The position numbers and the translations under genes are program-made. Under the pieces are notes generated by a model. That model searched no databases, was not told where the DNA came from, and saw only the letters and a list, made by a program, of their open reading frames with translations. This document shows, piece by piece, positions 1 to 11,592 of a stretch of 64,000 nt of DNA. Positions within the stretch are counted from its first letter, which is position 1. Each line of letters starts with the position of its first letter. The stretch is from Metarhizium brunneum (lineage: Eukaryota > Ascomycota > Sordariomycetes > Hypocreales > Clavicipitaceae). The stretch spans positions 9,389,001-9,453,000 of the forward strand of contig NC_089422.1 of the NCBI RefSeq assembly GCF_013426205.1. Reading direction: 5' to 3'.

Positions 1-803
1 CTGCTGCACCTGGCTGCCCATCAAAGTCGCAACAGGCGGTAGGAGTGTTGCTGCGTGGGCGACATGGCATTGCGGAAGTTCTCGTCGTTTTCCATCAGGT
101 CCTTCACTTCCTCCCAGCCACCGAGAAGAGGCAAGAGAAGGGAACCAAGAACACGTCCATCCGGGCGTGGACGTCTGTCCACCACTTGACCTTTTCCCCG
201 GCAACGACAAAAGACAAGGATTCCAATGTCTGACGGGCGGAATCCACGGACAGAGACCAATATGAGAAACCAAGGCATCGGCGGATTCCAAGTTGTAAAG
301 GAACCAATTACACGGTGAGACAAGGTGAGCTGAATAATGCTAGCAAGGGCCTGCCTAGTTTAAAAAGGACCAGACTACTTTGTCTAGTGCAAATCATGAG
401 CCCCTAAACCGCATACTACTTTCAACTTGCACACCTGCTATAGTGCGGCCCTGTGTACCTACGCAGGCTGTATAATACGCACATATGCAGGAGTTGCTTC
501 GTCGTTTAGGCAAACCTAACGGGGAAGTCAATGGCATACACAATCGTCACAAGCAGATACAGCACGTTTACAAGGAGTCTGGTACAAATGTAGCCAGAAT
601 ACAGAGGCTAAATATATTCGTCCACCCGACAAATATACACTGCAACATAAAGCGTGATAACCAGGTACCTGACCTGGTTTAAACAAGTTTGCCTCCCACT
701 GCACACGGCACAGCAGAATGCATCTACTACAAGGGCATCTCTTCAATATGCGCCAAGTCTAAGAATAAGACGATCCAAAACAAATTTACCAGGTAGCAAA
801 CGC
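1..803. other. Left-edge region without a supported gene
   Basis: No coding exon can be defended here. A short open stretch on the minus strand (about 104-307) followed in another frame by about 25-100 could be the end of a gene, but no family or convincing splice pair was seen. A copy of a dispersed repeat lies at 612-678 (listed separately). The right end is the 3' flank of the permease gene. Confidence 0.5.
612..678 (-). repeat. Dispersed repeat, copy A
   Basis: Read on the minus strand, this stretch begins AACCAGGTCAGGTACCTGG, continues TTATCACGCT, and later has GTGTATATTTGTCGGGTGG. The same order of words occurs at 56927-57045 (plus strand), and its first half at 17251-17325. The internal hairpin segment of the 57-kb copy is missing here. 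It carries CCAGGT/ACCTGG inverted arms. No coding capacity; probably a fragment of an old transposable element. Confidence 0.5.
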
Positions 804-2576
804 TCAAACATCCCCTCCAGACTTGGGGCGTCTTCGGAAGCCCACCATCTGGACCATTTCTGTCCAGAAGCCAACCGGCGGCTCGGTGAAGGAGTTCTCA
901 TAGGCCTCAATTTCAGGTCGCTGCCAGACCAGGTCGACCTCCTTGGGCGGGATGTAGCGCGTCTTCTTGAGCAGCTTCCATCCGACAAAGAGCAGCACGG
1001 CCAGGATCTGCATAGAGTAGCTCTGGAAGAAAACCTCGACGTCCCACTTGGGCCGGAAGGCATAGTACCCGTACGTGAGCACGACGAGACCCTGCACAGC
1101 CAGGGCGATGTAGGCGCAGTAGGGCTGGAAGTAGGCGTAGTAGGGCCGCTCTGCTTTTCTGTTGACGCCCTGGACTTGGCACGCCCTGTGGTAGTTGATG
1201 AAGGTGATGGACATGATGAGGTAGGTGATGAGGCCGCCGCCCGTGACGATGCTGATGAGCCAGGTCAGGACCTTGGCCGAGCCATTGGAGACCTGGAGGA
1301 AGGACAGAAACGGGAAGCACATGACGACGCAGAAGCACCAGATGGGGACGCCGCTCTTATTGCAGTAGCGCAGGAACCTGGGCGCGCGGCCCTCGAGGGC
1401 CAGCGAGTACAGCGCCCGCGTGGCGGCATACGTGTACGTGTTGCCGGCGGAGAAGATGGAGGTGAGGATCAAAAAGTTGACAATGTGCGGCAGCACCTTG
1501 ACGCCCAGCGACTCCATGGCAATGACGTAGGGAGAAGCGGCCGCGCTGCCGGCCGAGCCGGTCCCGAACCAGATTTCGACGAGCGTCGGGTCGTTGTAGG
1601 CGCAGACGATCCCGACAGCCAGGGCGCCGAGGACAAAAAAGATGCAGAATCGGTAGTAGACGGTCTTGAAGGCGGCCTTGATGTAGATGCTGGGGCGCTG
1701 GGCCTCTGCCGACACCATGGAGATGTACTCGGGGCCGACGACGCAAAACGAGGCGCTCCAGAGACAGGCGAGGAAGCCCTCGAACCGACCCAGGTCGCCG
1801 TTGCTGAGATATGTGGCAAAGGCTCCTGGGTTGGAGAAGTGCCGAAATCCATATGCGTCGTGCTGGGGGTTGCCGCCGCACATGGTGACAAAGGTGAATG
1901 CGAACAAGATGAAGATGAGGATGAGCTTTCCACCAGAGAGCCAGAATTCAGCCTCGCCGTAGAAGCGGACGGCAAGGACGTTGAGGAGGCTACAAGGAAA
2001 CAAGTCAGCAAAACAGAATCTCGTCAAAAAAAAAAAAATTAAAAAAAATAAATCTGCTGGAAATCAACATGGTGGCCCGTACCCGTAGCATATAATTACA
2101 GCAGCGCAAACGCCGGCTGTTGGACCAGGATGCGTGACATTGGCGTTCCAGAAAGAAATGACAAAGGTCAGAGCCGTAATCTCGAACGGAATAAGCAAGG
2201 CCTCGTAGAGGAAGAAGTTCCAGCCGGCCAGGAAGCCAAGAGCATCATCGACCCAGTACCCAGCCAGCCGGACAAAGCCGCCGGCCACGGGCATGTAGGT
2301 GCTCATTTCAGCAATGCAGTTGTTCACGAGGGACAGCACGATCGAGTACAAGGTGTACGCGATCAGGAGACTGGCAGGGCCGCCCTTGGCGAGGCCGCCG
2401 CCGATGCTGATGAAGAGGGCGGTTCCAATGGAGCCACCGGCGGCAATAAGCTGGATCTGGCGGTTCTGAAGCCGCCGCTGGAGATGGCCCATATCCGCGT
2501 CTTCCACATGCTGCGAGCTGGCGCCGTCGGCCGAGTCGACCTTGGCCTGCTTCTCTTGGCCGTCTCCGAGATGCAT
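804..2576 (-). CDS. Amino acid permease, yeast amino acid transporter (AAT) type
   Basis: Plasma-membrane proton-coupled uptake of an amino acid or related amine is the expected role; the substrate cannot be read from the sequence. Two exons: 2576-2083 and 1989-804, joined by a 93-bp intron with donor GTACGG and acceptor TTGTAG, giving 559 residues. The start at 2576 (MHLGDGQEK) is the first ATG in frame before the conserved core. The core opens with LQNRQIQLIAAGGSIGTALF, the signature first membrane segment of the AAT family, and about 12 hydrophobic segments follow. The join reads CYGLLNVLAVRFYGEAEFW, a classic family motif, which confirms the intron. The C-terminal tail is cytosolic and basic. 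No linked pathway genes. Confidence 0.9.
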
Positions 2577-4155
2577 GGTTGCTGAGTCTTGAGGGGGTAA
2601 AGGAGGCAAGGAATCGAAGCCAAGTGCTTGCTGATGGAGAGACAAGACTGCCACGAAGAAGAGCGAGAAGGACAGTCACGCAAGGCTGCTGCGATATTAA
2701 ATAACAGAGCATCGACTGCATGATGGCTCGCACTCTCCCCCTCCCCCTCTCCCTCCCCGCGCATCTCAACATGTATGGATGTACAGTTCCGGCGGCCAGA
2801 TGGTGGTCGAAAGGCCTTGCCCATGTAAGCCCATCTCAGCTGTTCGGTGGAGCCGGTGGGACAGAATCTTGGGAGTTGTCTGGGGGTGGCAACAGCCGAA
2901 ACCATTGTCAACTCGACCTGTCAATATGCTGCACCAATCCGTCATCTGTCCATGGCCCTCAGCAGCCCACGTCGCCACACACACCGGCCACCGCTTTGGG
3001 TTTAGGCCTTTTGGACGTTGGCTCGCGGGGACGTTTGAAAACCATTAGCCTGGACGCCACATGAGGCATGGGCAGTTGGCCAGATTGGGGCCATGGGTGA
3101 AGTGGCGATGGTGTTGCGAGTGGCAGTTGCATCGTCTGCCCTTGATCCAATCTTCAACGACACGGCGTATCCGCATCCAGAGACAATGAGGCGCTGGCGG
3201 ATGGAAATGAATGTTCATGATGGAAGCCGCATTCGAAGGACTCGCGAGTCGCGTGGGTGCGTTGCGGAAAGTCTGCCATTGGGCCCCGCGCTTCTCCCCA
3301 GACTGCCACCGTGCTGGTGGCTTTGTTGATCTCTCGTGGCTTGTGGGATGACAGGTTTCCTAGTGTCTCGGGACATGTTGCGCCGCAATTTCCCTCATCA
3401 CACGGCGCAGACGCGGCAAATCAAAATGCTGTACCACCCAGCCATGTTTCCCATGCCCAAAGCCAACGAGGTGCGGCTCGGTATCATGGAGGAGAAAGTT
3501 CGGTTTCTGTCGACCTTTTTGCGTGGAATTAGTTTCTAGAACGCACCAAGTTCGGTCATGTCCGTGACAAGTGGTTCAAGGAGATTTCAATGTTGGCTTG
3601 GATCGGGAACGGGCATCGGGTAGTTGGGACGCGGGCGCGGGCGCAGGACAGGAGGAGATGAGAGATGTTCGGTGAGAATGAAGCAGGAGGGGCTCCGTTG
3701 TACGGAGTACGACATGGTACTTGCATCGTGATGAAACAGCCCTTCCTGATGTCCTGGCTGATTGGCGAGATGGGCTGTCCGAGCAGAGCAGAGCAGAGCG
3801 ACTCGAGTCGATTCAACGTTTCCGGCCGCCGATTCACGAGGCCCAACCGTAGTGTGACTTGCATATGCTGCTACAGAACACTCCACAAGCACTTGAGGTC
3901 GAGACTGTTGGTTCGGTTGGCGTGCTGCACCGCGCGATATTTATATCTTCTCCTCTGTGACTGTGAGTCTTGGACTGTTGGGTACGGAACCCGCAAAAGC
4001 AATCATGACGAGAAAGTGGAGCCGAGATTGCGAGCGATTGCGCTTCACCATCAAAGCACGCGACTTTGCCTCAGCCGCACCATGACTGGACATCGAGAAA
4101 CCACTCCATCGTCGACTCGGGACATTCTCTCTCACCACTGAACGCCACTGCCGCC
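2577..4155. other. Intergenic region, divergent promoters
   Basis: About 1.6 kb between the divergent permease and aminopeptidase genes. Open frames here are short and without family features. It holds one copy of the nonamer TACGGAGTA (3701-3709), a short AGAGC microsatellite near 3781-3800, and a TATA-like ATATTTATAT near 3938, about 215 bp before the aminopeptidase start. Confidence 0.6.
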
Positions 4156-5777
4156 ATGCGGACGTCTCTCTGCTCACATTTGCTGCTGCTTCTGGGCAGC
4201 AGCTTCATCGCCGTCGCCTCCGCATCTCGAGACACACCCCGAGACTCGCAAGTCCGCCTCACGGGTCCAATTCGTCATCACCAAGTCGACCCCGTTATTC
4301 TCGATGCATTAAAGAAGCATTCCGATCCTGTCGATGCCCTCGTCTCGCTGCACCCCGAGGCAGCTGATCAGCTTGCCCAGCCTCGCTTGCTCCGCGTATC
4401 TGGTGAGCCGACGGCCAGATGGATGACCGAAGGCGACAAGTTGCGCCTCAAGCGCAAGGGCCACAAGTTTGTTGACATTACCGACCACGAGGACTTTTAC
4501 AAACAGAATGTAAACGCCTTGGCTGGAGAGGCTCGTAAGTTTTCAAATCACTGCAGCGCAGACCAATTGGGTGGGCATGTCACTCACGACTTTTTGTAGA
4601 TTTGCCCAATCTCTCACATCAGCACATTGTAAAGCCTCTCCTCCCCCAAGTCTCGACAAAGAGGATGCGCCATGTGCTGGAACACATGACTAGCTACTAC
4701 ACCAGATACTTTGGTAGTGTGACGGGCGAAGAGAGCGCCCAATGGCTTCATGATCACATCGCTGAGGTATGATATGCCTGTTTCCCAACAGGGACTGAAG
4801 TTGAAAACGTACTGACGCCTGCGCGTAGATTATCAAGGAATCCCCATTCCACACCCACATCTCTCTCGAGGTTTTCACGCATTCTTTCCCTCAGCCATCC
4901 ATCATTGCTCGTTTCGAGCCCAAAGTGCGAAACTTCTCGCTGCCGCTGACCATCCTTGGCGCACACCAAGACTCCATGAACTACCTGTTCCCTCTCCTGC
5001 CCGCGCCTGGTGCCGATGATGACTGCTCGGGGACTGTGAGCATACTAGAGGCTTTCCGCGTGCTGGCAACCAGCGGCTTCATCCCCATCAATGGACCCGT
5101 CGAGTTTCACTGGTACGCCGCTGAGGAGGGCGGTCTTTTGGGCAGTCAAGCTATCGCGCGATACAAGAAGGAGTCGGGCGCTCGCATCGGCGCCATGATG
5201 GAATTTGTGAGTATTTGCGTGCTCGGATGTACAGTTCGACAGACGACTTTTTCTCTAACGCACGGAAACTAGGACATGACAGCCTTTGTTGCCAAAAATG
5301 CTACCGAATCCATTGGCTTCATTGAGACGGAAGCGGATGCTCCTCTGACCAAGTGGGCAGCCGACTTGGCCAGCGAATATGTCTCGATTCCAGCCAAGGT
5401 GTATAAGCTCCCAAGGTGAGCCCAGCTTCCCATCTTTGAGGCCCTCCAGCCCCAGCGACCCCAAGGCTGATGATCAAAAACAGCGGCGCGGGCTCCGACT
5501 ACATGTCTTTTACGAAGCTCGGCTATCCGTCCGCTTTTGCCTCGGAGGGTAACCCGTCGGCTGGTGCATTTCCTGGCGAATTCGACCCTTATGTCCACAC
5601 CGCCAAAGACACCATGGATGTTGATGACGACACGGGCATCTTCTCGCTCGAGGTAAGTGTATGCGAAGTTGTTGATGCGGTTCTCATGCTTACTTGTCAC
5701 AGCACATGGCGCGATTTTCAGAGCTGGCCATTGCGTTCGTTGTCGAGCAGGCAGGCTGGGACAACAAATGGAGGTGA
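4156..5777 (+). CDS. Secreted leucine aminopeptidase, peptidase family M28
   Basis: Extracellular zinc aminopeptidase that removes N-terminal residues from peptides. Six exons: 4156-4534, 4600-4766, 4829-5206, 5273-5415, 5484-5652 and 5703-5777, giving 436 residues; every junction keeps frame and has GT-AG ends. The start MRTSLCSHLLLLLGSSFIAV is a signal peptide, followed by a propeptide of roughly 80-100 residues. All five metal ligands plus the catalytic Glu of the M28 family are visible: H228 in GAHQDS, D246/D247 in ADDDCSG, E281-E282 in AAEEGG, D309 in EFDMTAF and H394 in YVHTAKD. Length is normal for fungal LAP1/Lap2-type enzymes. It appears intact and functional. Confidence 0.93.
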
Positions 5778-6021
5778 AAATAGACTGTATATATGCACTT
5801 CATTTCATGGCTTGGACGAAATCCATCGTCGACGGAAGTGAAAATTCGTAGACATGACAGATAGATAATCTACCATTCTTGACATTTACCAGCTCGTTCC
5901 TCCCCCCACCACAAGATAGATACATTGGCATACAATACCCTTCCTGACGATAGCATCTTTCCATCAAATGGCCCAAGGAACCCTGTGTTTCCTGTGCTTC
6001 CTGTGCTTCCGACTACGCAGC

Positions 6022-6282
6022 CTAGACCTGCTGCTTGTGAACCTCGGCCTTGGCACCGTGCTTTTGCTCGCTGGCCTTGTCGGAAACGGCGTCCTTTGCG
6101 GCGGAAGCTCTAGGGAACAGTTGGCAACTCTTCGTGCAATACAAAAGGGGGGCTATTTACCGCTCGCCGAGAGTTGCGTCAGAGTCCTTGGCAATGTCCT
6201 TGTTGACCTCCTTCGAAGTGCCGGTAGTGGCCTTCTTGGCCTGCTCAGAGACGTAGTTGGCGCCTTGCTTGAGTGATTCCAT
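6022..6282 (-). CDS. grg1: Grg1/Ccg-1-type small stress- and glucose-repressible protein
   Basis: A 69-residue protein. Exon 1 is 6282-6161 and exon 2 is 6109-6022, with a 51-bp intron (GTAAAT...CCCTAG). It starts MESLKQGANYVSEQAKKAT, then has KEVNKDIAKDSDATLGER, AAKDAVSDKASEQKHGAKAE and ends VHKQQV. This Lys/Ala/Glu-rich, cysteine-free helix-forming layout and order of motifs matches the glucose-repressible gene 1 family of Neurospora (grg-1/ccg-1), which is induced by glucose starvation and the clock. Biochemical function in the family is unknown. The gene is convergent with the aminopeptidase, their stops 244 bp apart. Confidence 0.88.
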
Positions 6283-7688
6283 GATTTGTCTGTTTTTGAA
6301 ATTATATGCTTGTGAGATTGGGTTGATTTGCAGAAACGGCAGTGAGACGAGCGGCCGCGGGCTTATTTAAAGCAAGGTACAACGTAGGGAAAACATCAAA
6401 TGGATTTAAGTGGCATGACGTTGTGAGAAAGCTTAACGTTGGCGGCGACGTGGGCCGGCGGATTTGCTCCGGTGGCGAAGCGGTTGCGAAATGATGACGC
6501 CGGCGGATTTCGGTGCTGTCATTATGATGCTGCCATTTTTGGTGGGCTGCGCCTTTTGAGTTTGCGCGACCTGTTGAAAGACATGTGCGATTTGCGGCGT
6601 TGGACGATGGACATATTTTGTTTGGCTGGGATGTTGATGGTTTGCTGGGGCTGGTGGGAAGAATGGGCGTCGCGTCAAAGTTTGTGTCAATGTTTCATTT
6701 TGACGGGCATGGCACCGAGTTGGCCTGATGTGTTGCGTGGGCGTGCCTCTACTCCATTTGTCAACGGGTGAAATACAGGGCATCTATAACCAAGAGGTAT
6801 ATGCGGTTCAGCTATAACGGGCACTAGTGGAATTCCCTTTTGTTTGTGTGGTCAAACGGTGATGCCATTCTTGTACAGAGAAATGATAGGCTTCCTTTTG
6901 CGTCCGAATTTCCTAATTGTTGATACAGGACGTTCTAGCTAAAGAACCTATTGTTGCTGGGCTTGGTCTATTGAATGCAGCGTACAAATCATGGGGCGAA
7001 TGGCAGGACGTGTGCAAACCGACTAGGCCGGCATAACGCTGCCACAATATTTGTTACGGAAATGGCCCAACAACTTGGACGTCCAACAAAGGGGCCTCAC
7101 CGACAAAGGACCCAGAGGTTACACAGACTGAACACATGACCAGCCAGGAGTCTTGGGCAGAGACGATTTTTTCATGTATGTATGCTGGTCACTGATTCCT
7201 CCCTTCCTCTTGGAAAACCAAGCATCTTTGTCACCCGTCGAGATTATCTTGAATTTGAGTCTTTTGCTCCAAGCATTGTACATCGAACTCTTGTCACAAT
7301 ATTCTTCCAGCATACTCGCCCCCTTTTCTTGGCATTTTGCCAGAGCGTACAACTTGCGTTCCCACCTATAGGCTCATTATTGTAACTGGTCATATTCTTT
7401 CTCTGCTTGTCAAAGGGCCTTTTATGATTAATAGACAGGGGCCATGAAGTTACTCTTTCATCACCCGCCTTTATAGTAGTCTGACCAGGGCCAACGGGGC
7501 ACATGTCCCAAATTGTCATGACTATGGTTGTGCTCTTTTCATGGTATTCCGATGGACAAATTCGCCCAACACTTTATTGCTCATGTGGTACACTAGACAC
7601 TTTTGCCTCAAAGAGCATCTATCCGCGGGAAAGTTTCACACACTCGAGGCATCAGAGCACACATGGAGCATGAAATGAGTCAAATACA
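6283..7688. other. Intergenic region upstream of grg1
   Basis: About 1.4 kb with open frames on both strands around 6430-6780 that show no family features and mirror each other. I see no supported gene, RNA or repeat apart from the TATA-like element. Confidence 0.55.
6361..6373 (-). promoter_or_regulatory. TATA-like element upstream of grg1
   Basis: GCTTTAAATAAGC on the minus strand, about 80-90 bp before the grg1 start codon, is a plausible core promoter element for this normally highly expressed gene. Position and composition are the only evidence. Confidence 0.4.
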
Positions 7689-8108
7689 CTAGCAAATACA
7701 ATCCATGCCGGACAAACAGAAAGGATCTGCGTCCCCTCCACTACAACACGAGGGCATCGACTCTCTGCTGCGAGCCGCCCGCGGTTCCCAAGAAACACCC
7801 GTCCCAACACGAACTGGCTGGTAGTAATATCTGAAGCCAAGAACCGACGAAACCGCCCCAATGATGAACCCGGACATGATGTCCAGCCCATGATGCTGAA
7901 AGTCGTACCAACGCGTCGCACAGATGTATATCGCCGCGCCTAGAGACACCGTGTCGTGACCTTTGTAAGGGAGACTGATGTCGGGATTGTGCAGGCTGAA
8001 GGGCCGTTTGTTGGGTGGGAATCTGCCTGCGATGAATCCCGCCACGGCGAGACCGATGAGGATGGCCCAGTCGACCGTGTAGGAGAAGACGGTGCCGGAG
8101 GATGGCAT
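7689..8108 (-). pseudogene. PAP2/Dpp1-type lipid phosphatase with the catalytic middle deleted
   Basis: A continuous 139-codon frame from ATG 8108. Residues 1-50 match the N-terminus of fungal diacylglycerol pyrophosphate/lipid phosphate phosphatases: a first membrane segment, then RPFSLHNPDISLPYKGHDTV. Residues about 56-105 match the C-terminal part: AAIYICATRWYDFQHHGLDI, then two helices and YYYQPVRVGTG. The two pieces are joined directly. Roughly 150-200 residues that carry the KX6RP and PSGH catalytic motifs are absent; only the third motif (R...H...D in TRWYDFQHHGLD) survives. The last 30 residues are unlike the family. An in-frame internal deletion is the simplest reading; a noncatalytic short protein is possible but less likely. 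Confidence 0.7.
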
Positions 8109-9903
8109 GGTGGGAATGGCGGGCGGATGGTGAGCGTAAAACAATGCCGAGAGTAAGGTTAGTGACCTGGAGTAGGAAAGGGTAAAACGAGGGGGAAGGC
8201 GACAAGGCGCCTGAAATAATACGCATATATGCACATTATCGACAAAGCGGCGGTTGTTGAAAGAGGTCCTTTTGCCCTTGTTTGCAGGGAAGAATGGAAT
8301 ATCGCACAGGCACGGCATGTGAAAATACAAAGGTAGAAGCAACAAACGGAGCAGACAAACACAGACATTCATCAAATTCAAAGGCACCTGCAGCGTGATA
8401 TTGTGAAATTAGTATAATCGCAGATAGGCGTCGCTACCGATATGATGCCAATGTATTTAAGCAGACGCCAGCCACGAGCTCAGAAAGCGTAAATACACGG
8501 CGCCAGAACGTCGAGTTGATTATCTACGTGTTGCTTTTCATACGTGCGCGATATTCATGAGCCAACAGGTTTGATGGCAAGGAGTTGCCGCCTAGCCCTC
8601 GGCACAGCATTTTGCGGAAGGAGGGAGGTTGCAAGCTCCAAGGACATTTTCCGGACCAAGGTGTATCACATGCGCATTGATGGTCCCAAGACGTCATTTA
8701 TGGCTTGTACAAAGATCAGGACAACTTTTCTTGGAGAGACGGCGAGGCTAGGTAGCGGACCTCGTGTTGGGCCAACTTTACGACACCACGGCCGCCCATG
8801 AAGTAGGTGATCAGTCAAGTCTGGTGCAATGGTTGGCAATTCTTGGCAACGAATACCATGCAAGGCCTTTTAAGATTCAAGCGCACGTCACCGCGGTTGT
8901 GCGGCTGCTACGGGCCGTCCAGTAGAAAGGGAGGTTATTTCCGTTGCTAGACTCCGTGTCGAGCCAAAGCGTCCAATATTAACATGACCACGGACCAACA
9001 TCAAGACATGGAGGCCCTTTCAGACCATGCAAGTGTCCGGTTACCAGCTGACGTCTCCCCTCGCTTCTGATCGTGTTAATTGGGCGTGTGTATGTATCCC
9101 CGCCTGTCAGTCGTCTAGGCTTGCGCAATGTAAGTTTCACGTTCGAGGGAATGGGAAGTCCAAGGCAACCGTCAGGCTAGGTCCTGAGGGCCTGAGCTTG
9201 ATCTCATGGTGCTTCTTGTCACCGTTGTTGGCCCAACAACCTTTGTTGGTAGCCTCGACGGTGTCTTTGAAGTCAATTGAGCCTGCGACCAACCAGCCTC
9301 ATTGTCTCCCCGAGTTGACGGGCGGCTACAATGCTCCGTATGTAGAGAAATTAGTCTCATGTCCCCATGCAAGTGCTTCCCTTCGAGTGCTTTCTAGCTT
9401 CAGAATCTTTCCATCCGTGGCGGGTTTTGAGTTTGCAAATAAGCAATGCTAATTCTCATCGCCATCCGTTACTCCGTACTCCGTCCTTGAATGCTGGGCA
9501 TCCAACAAGAACAAAGCCTGAGCTTTGCGGTTGGGTGATTCCTGGTGGCTGCTGGACCGTGTCGATGCATGTTGGTTGTTTGCAGGCTGTACGCTCAGAG
9601 CCATGCCGCTCACATCCCGCATACATACGGAGTACCTGTCAATATGATGTCTCACTTGGGGGCGCAGCTGTTGCACTGCTGTTATCGGACTCGACCACGC
9701 TGAGAGATGATTGGGAAAAAGGCATGCGGCAATATTGAGACGACTGTTGAAACCACTGTCTTTCAACCAATGCCGTGGCGACTGTGATGACTGCACCCGC
9801 AATCTTCCCATTGTTGAACTAGGCTGTGCAGATCGGAAGCTTTGAGAAAAGGCAAATATCTCAAGACACTACACCTATTACGTACTATGTCATACAACAC
9901 GTT
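8109..9903. other. Intergenic region
   Basis: About 1.8 kb with no supported gene. It holds two copies of the TACTCCGTA/TACGGAGTA nonamer (9470-9478 and 9626-9634), the first followed at once by a second ACTCCGT. Confidence 0.55.
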
Positions 9904-11140
9904 CTAGGGCATGGCGATGTAAAAGAAGTCTTCTATTCTAAACAAGGGCAGTGGTGATGTTGCGTCTATAGACCAGTCTGGAGAGCAAGCAAGTGGTGTA
10001 AGAACATCGATGCCATCTAACCGTGTCAAGGAGGTAGGTTGATGACCCTGTAGTTGCGGGGATACCATATTGTCACACCGTAGGTTCGTCTCGCTCTCGG
10101 AATCGTTTCTCGGCTTCTTCTTGGTGTTACCGCACTCAATCTCCGGCTTTCGCTTCCTTACTATCAGCGAGTCTAAACCTTCTAGAGTGGTACTCGGAAG
10201 CCAAAAAAGATTTTGGTGATAGCCAAGTAGAATCTTGGCGGTTTGATTTGCCCCATACTCTCTGGCAGCCTTGGACAGCCCTGCCTCGGACAATTGCTTA
10301 ATGTATTGTTGCTTGCCAGATCCGAAAAGGCCATTTGACCCGAATCTGCCCAGTTATTAGCACAGACAGGCAATTTATACCGAGTGACGCAGACGTGGAC
10401 CAACAAAAAAAGAAGGGAAAGGAAAAGAGAGAAGAGCAAAGCCAGCACCTGGGGATCGTACATGGAGTCATCAATGCTGCAGACAAATAGGGGTCCGTAG
10501 ATGCCAGGGCTATCGAAGGAAGCAGCGTGCAAAGTATCGCCAGCGGCGCAGACACTGGGACTAGGGGGAGGACTCTGCATGTTATGGGATTCGATTTCAT
10601 GTAGTCGGCTGCAAAATAGAACCCAGTCACGGCCACGTCGAACCAGGCCGGCGTACTTTTTCCTGTCCTCGGAGGGCGCTTGAAGGCCGATTGCAATGAG
10701 GAAGTCGGCCATTTGCTTAGCGGAGATTCTTTCCCGCGCCCTGGGAACGATGCGTAAGAAGAGCTCGTGGGCAGAAACGGCAACAAATCTTTGTAGAACG
10801 CGTAGTTCCGTGGTCTGGGAATCCAGCTGAACGGCACTGGGAGGAATAGCTGTGCCCGGCGTGGCTTGTCCTTATGGATATACGTGGATGGTGTCTCCCA
10901 GAACGACTCGGGGTTTTGGCGCCAGTGTTGAAAATGACTTGAAAGGTCTTCGAGGTCCTTGGATGGTGAAGTGACCGTCGTCCTGTACACGCGGAGTTTG
11001 GGAGGCAAACCATATACTACATGAAGCTGTTGGTATATCTGGCGTAGCCAGTCAGGGTTTCCGCCTTGACCGAAGGGTTCATCGGGCGGAAGTGTCTTGG
11101 TAGTTTGCGCAACGGCTCCGTTTGTCAGAACTAGGGACAT
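9904..11140 (-). CDS. Unrecognised protein, gene apparently broken by a frameshift
   Basis: Protein-like sequence runs through three segments. Frame 1 goes from ATG 11140 to about 10771 and includes WETPSTYIHKDKPRRAQLFL and YAFYKDLLPFL. At about 10770 the sensible reading shifts to another frame (AHELFLRIVPRARERISAKQ, then MADFLIAIGLQAP), with no room for an intron. That frame runs to a donor after 10462. A 117-bp intron (GTACGA...CCCAG) leads to the exon 10345-9904, which reads FGSNGLFGSGKQQYIKQLSE and onward to a basic stretch KRKPEIECGNTKKKPR and the stop. Total would be about 370 residues. No domain or signal peptide was recognised. Either a recent frameshift mutation or a base error in the sequence. 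Confidence 0.5.
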
Positions 11141-11592
11141 GGTGTGATAAGTGAGAATATGGACGAAAAAGATGAGAGCGATGATGGCCGGTCACAACAT
11201 AGCCAGTCTGACATCCAGTCAGCAATGCACAAGGACTGGTATAACCACGATCACGGGCAGCCAAATACTGCTTTTGCAGGCAAGTGCAGCAAATTACATT
11301 GGCTGTGCTTGTTATATGAAACCAAAGAGCGGATTTAGAACAAAGAGAAGGTCTTAATTTGGTGTATGGGAATGGTCTTTGATAAGTCATGGCCGGATTG
11401 AGAAGCCTTTAGCGACGCAATACCATCTCGCGACTGGGTGTTGATCATTCATAAAAAGGGGTGGTGAGAACTCAAGAACTTGTCACAGACTCGGACGACC
11501 TATTCTTTCATATAGCAACCCAAGGGGCCCAAAGCACACGCACACATACACCGCACATTCCATCCTTCTTCCAAAAGCCAAAACGGACCAGC

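Noticed and set aside
1..330. Possible 3' end of a gene on the minus strand
   Set aside because: Two short protein-like stretches in different frames, but no domain, and the gap between them is too short for a normal intron.
654..2042. A 462-codon frame on the plus strand opposite the permease
   Set aside because: It is the antisense shadow of permease exon 2; its protein is low in hydrophobic residues and rich in Gly/Asp/Glu, as expected from a reversed membrane-protein code, and has no family features.
6433..6783. Overlapping 110-116-codon frames on both strands
   Set aside because: They mirror each other, show no signal peptide, domain or splice support, and lie in the grg1 upstream region.
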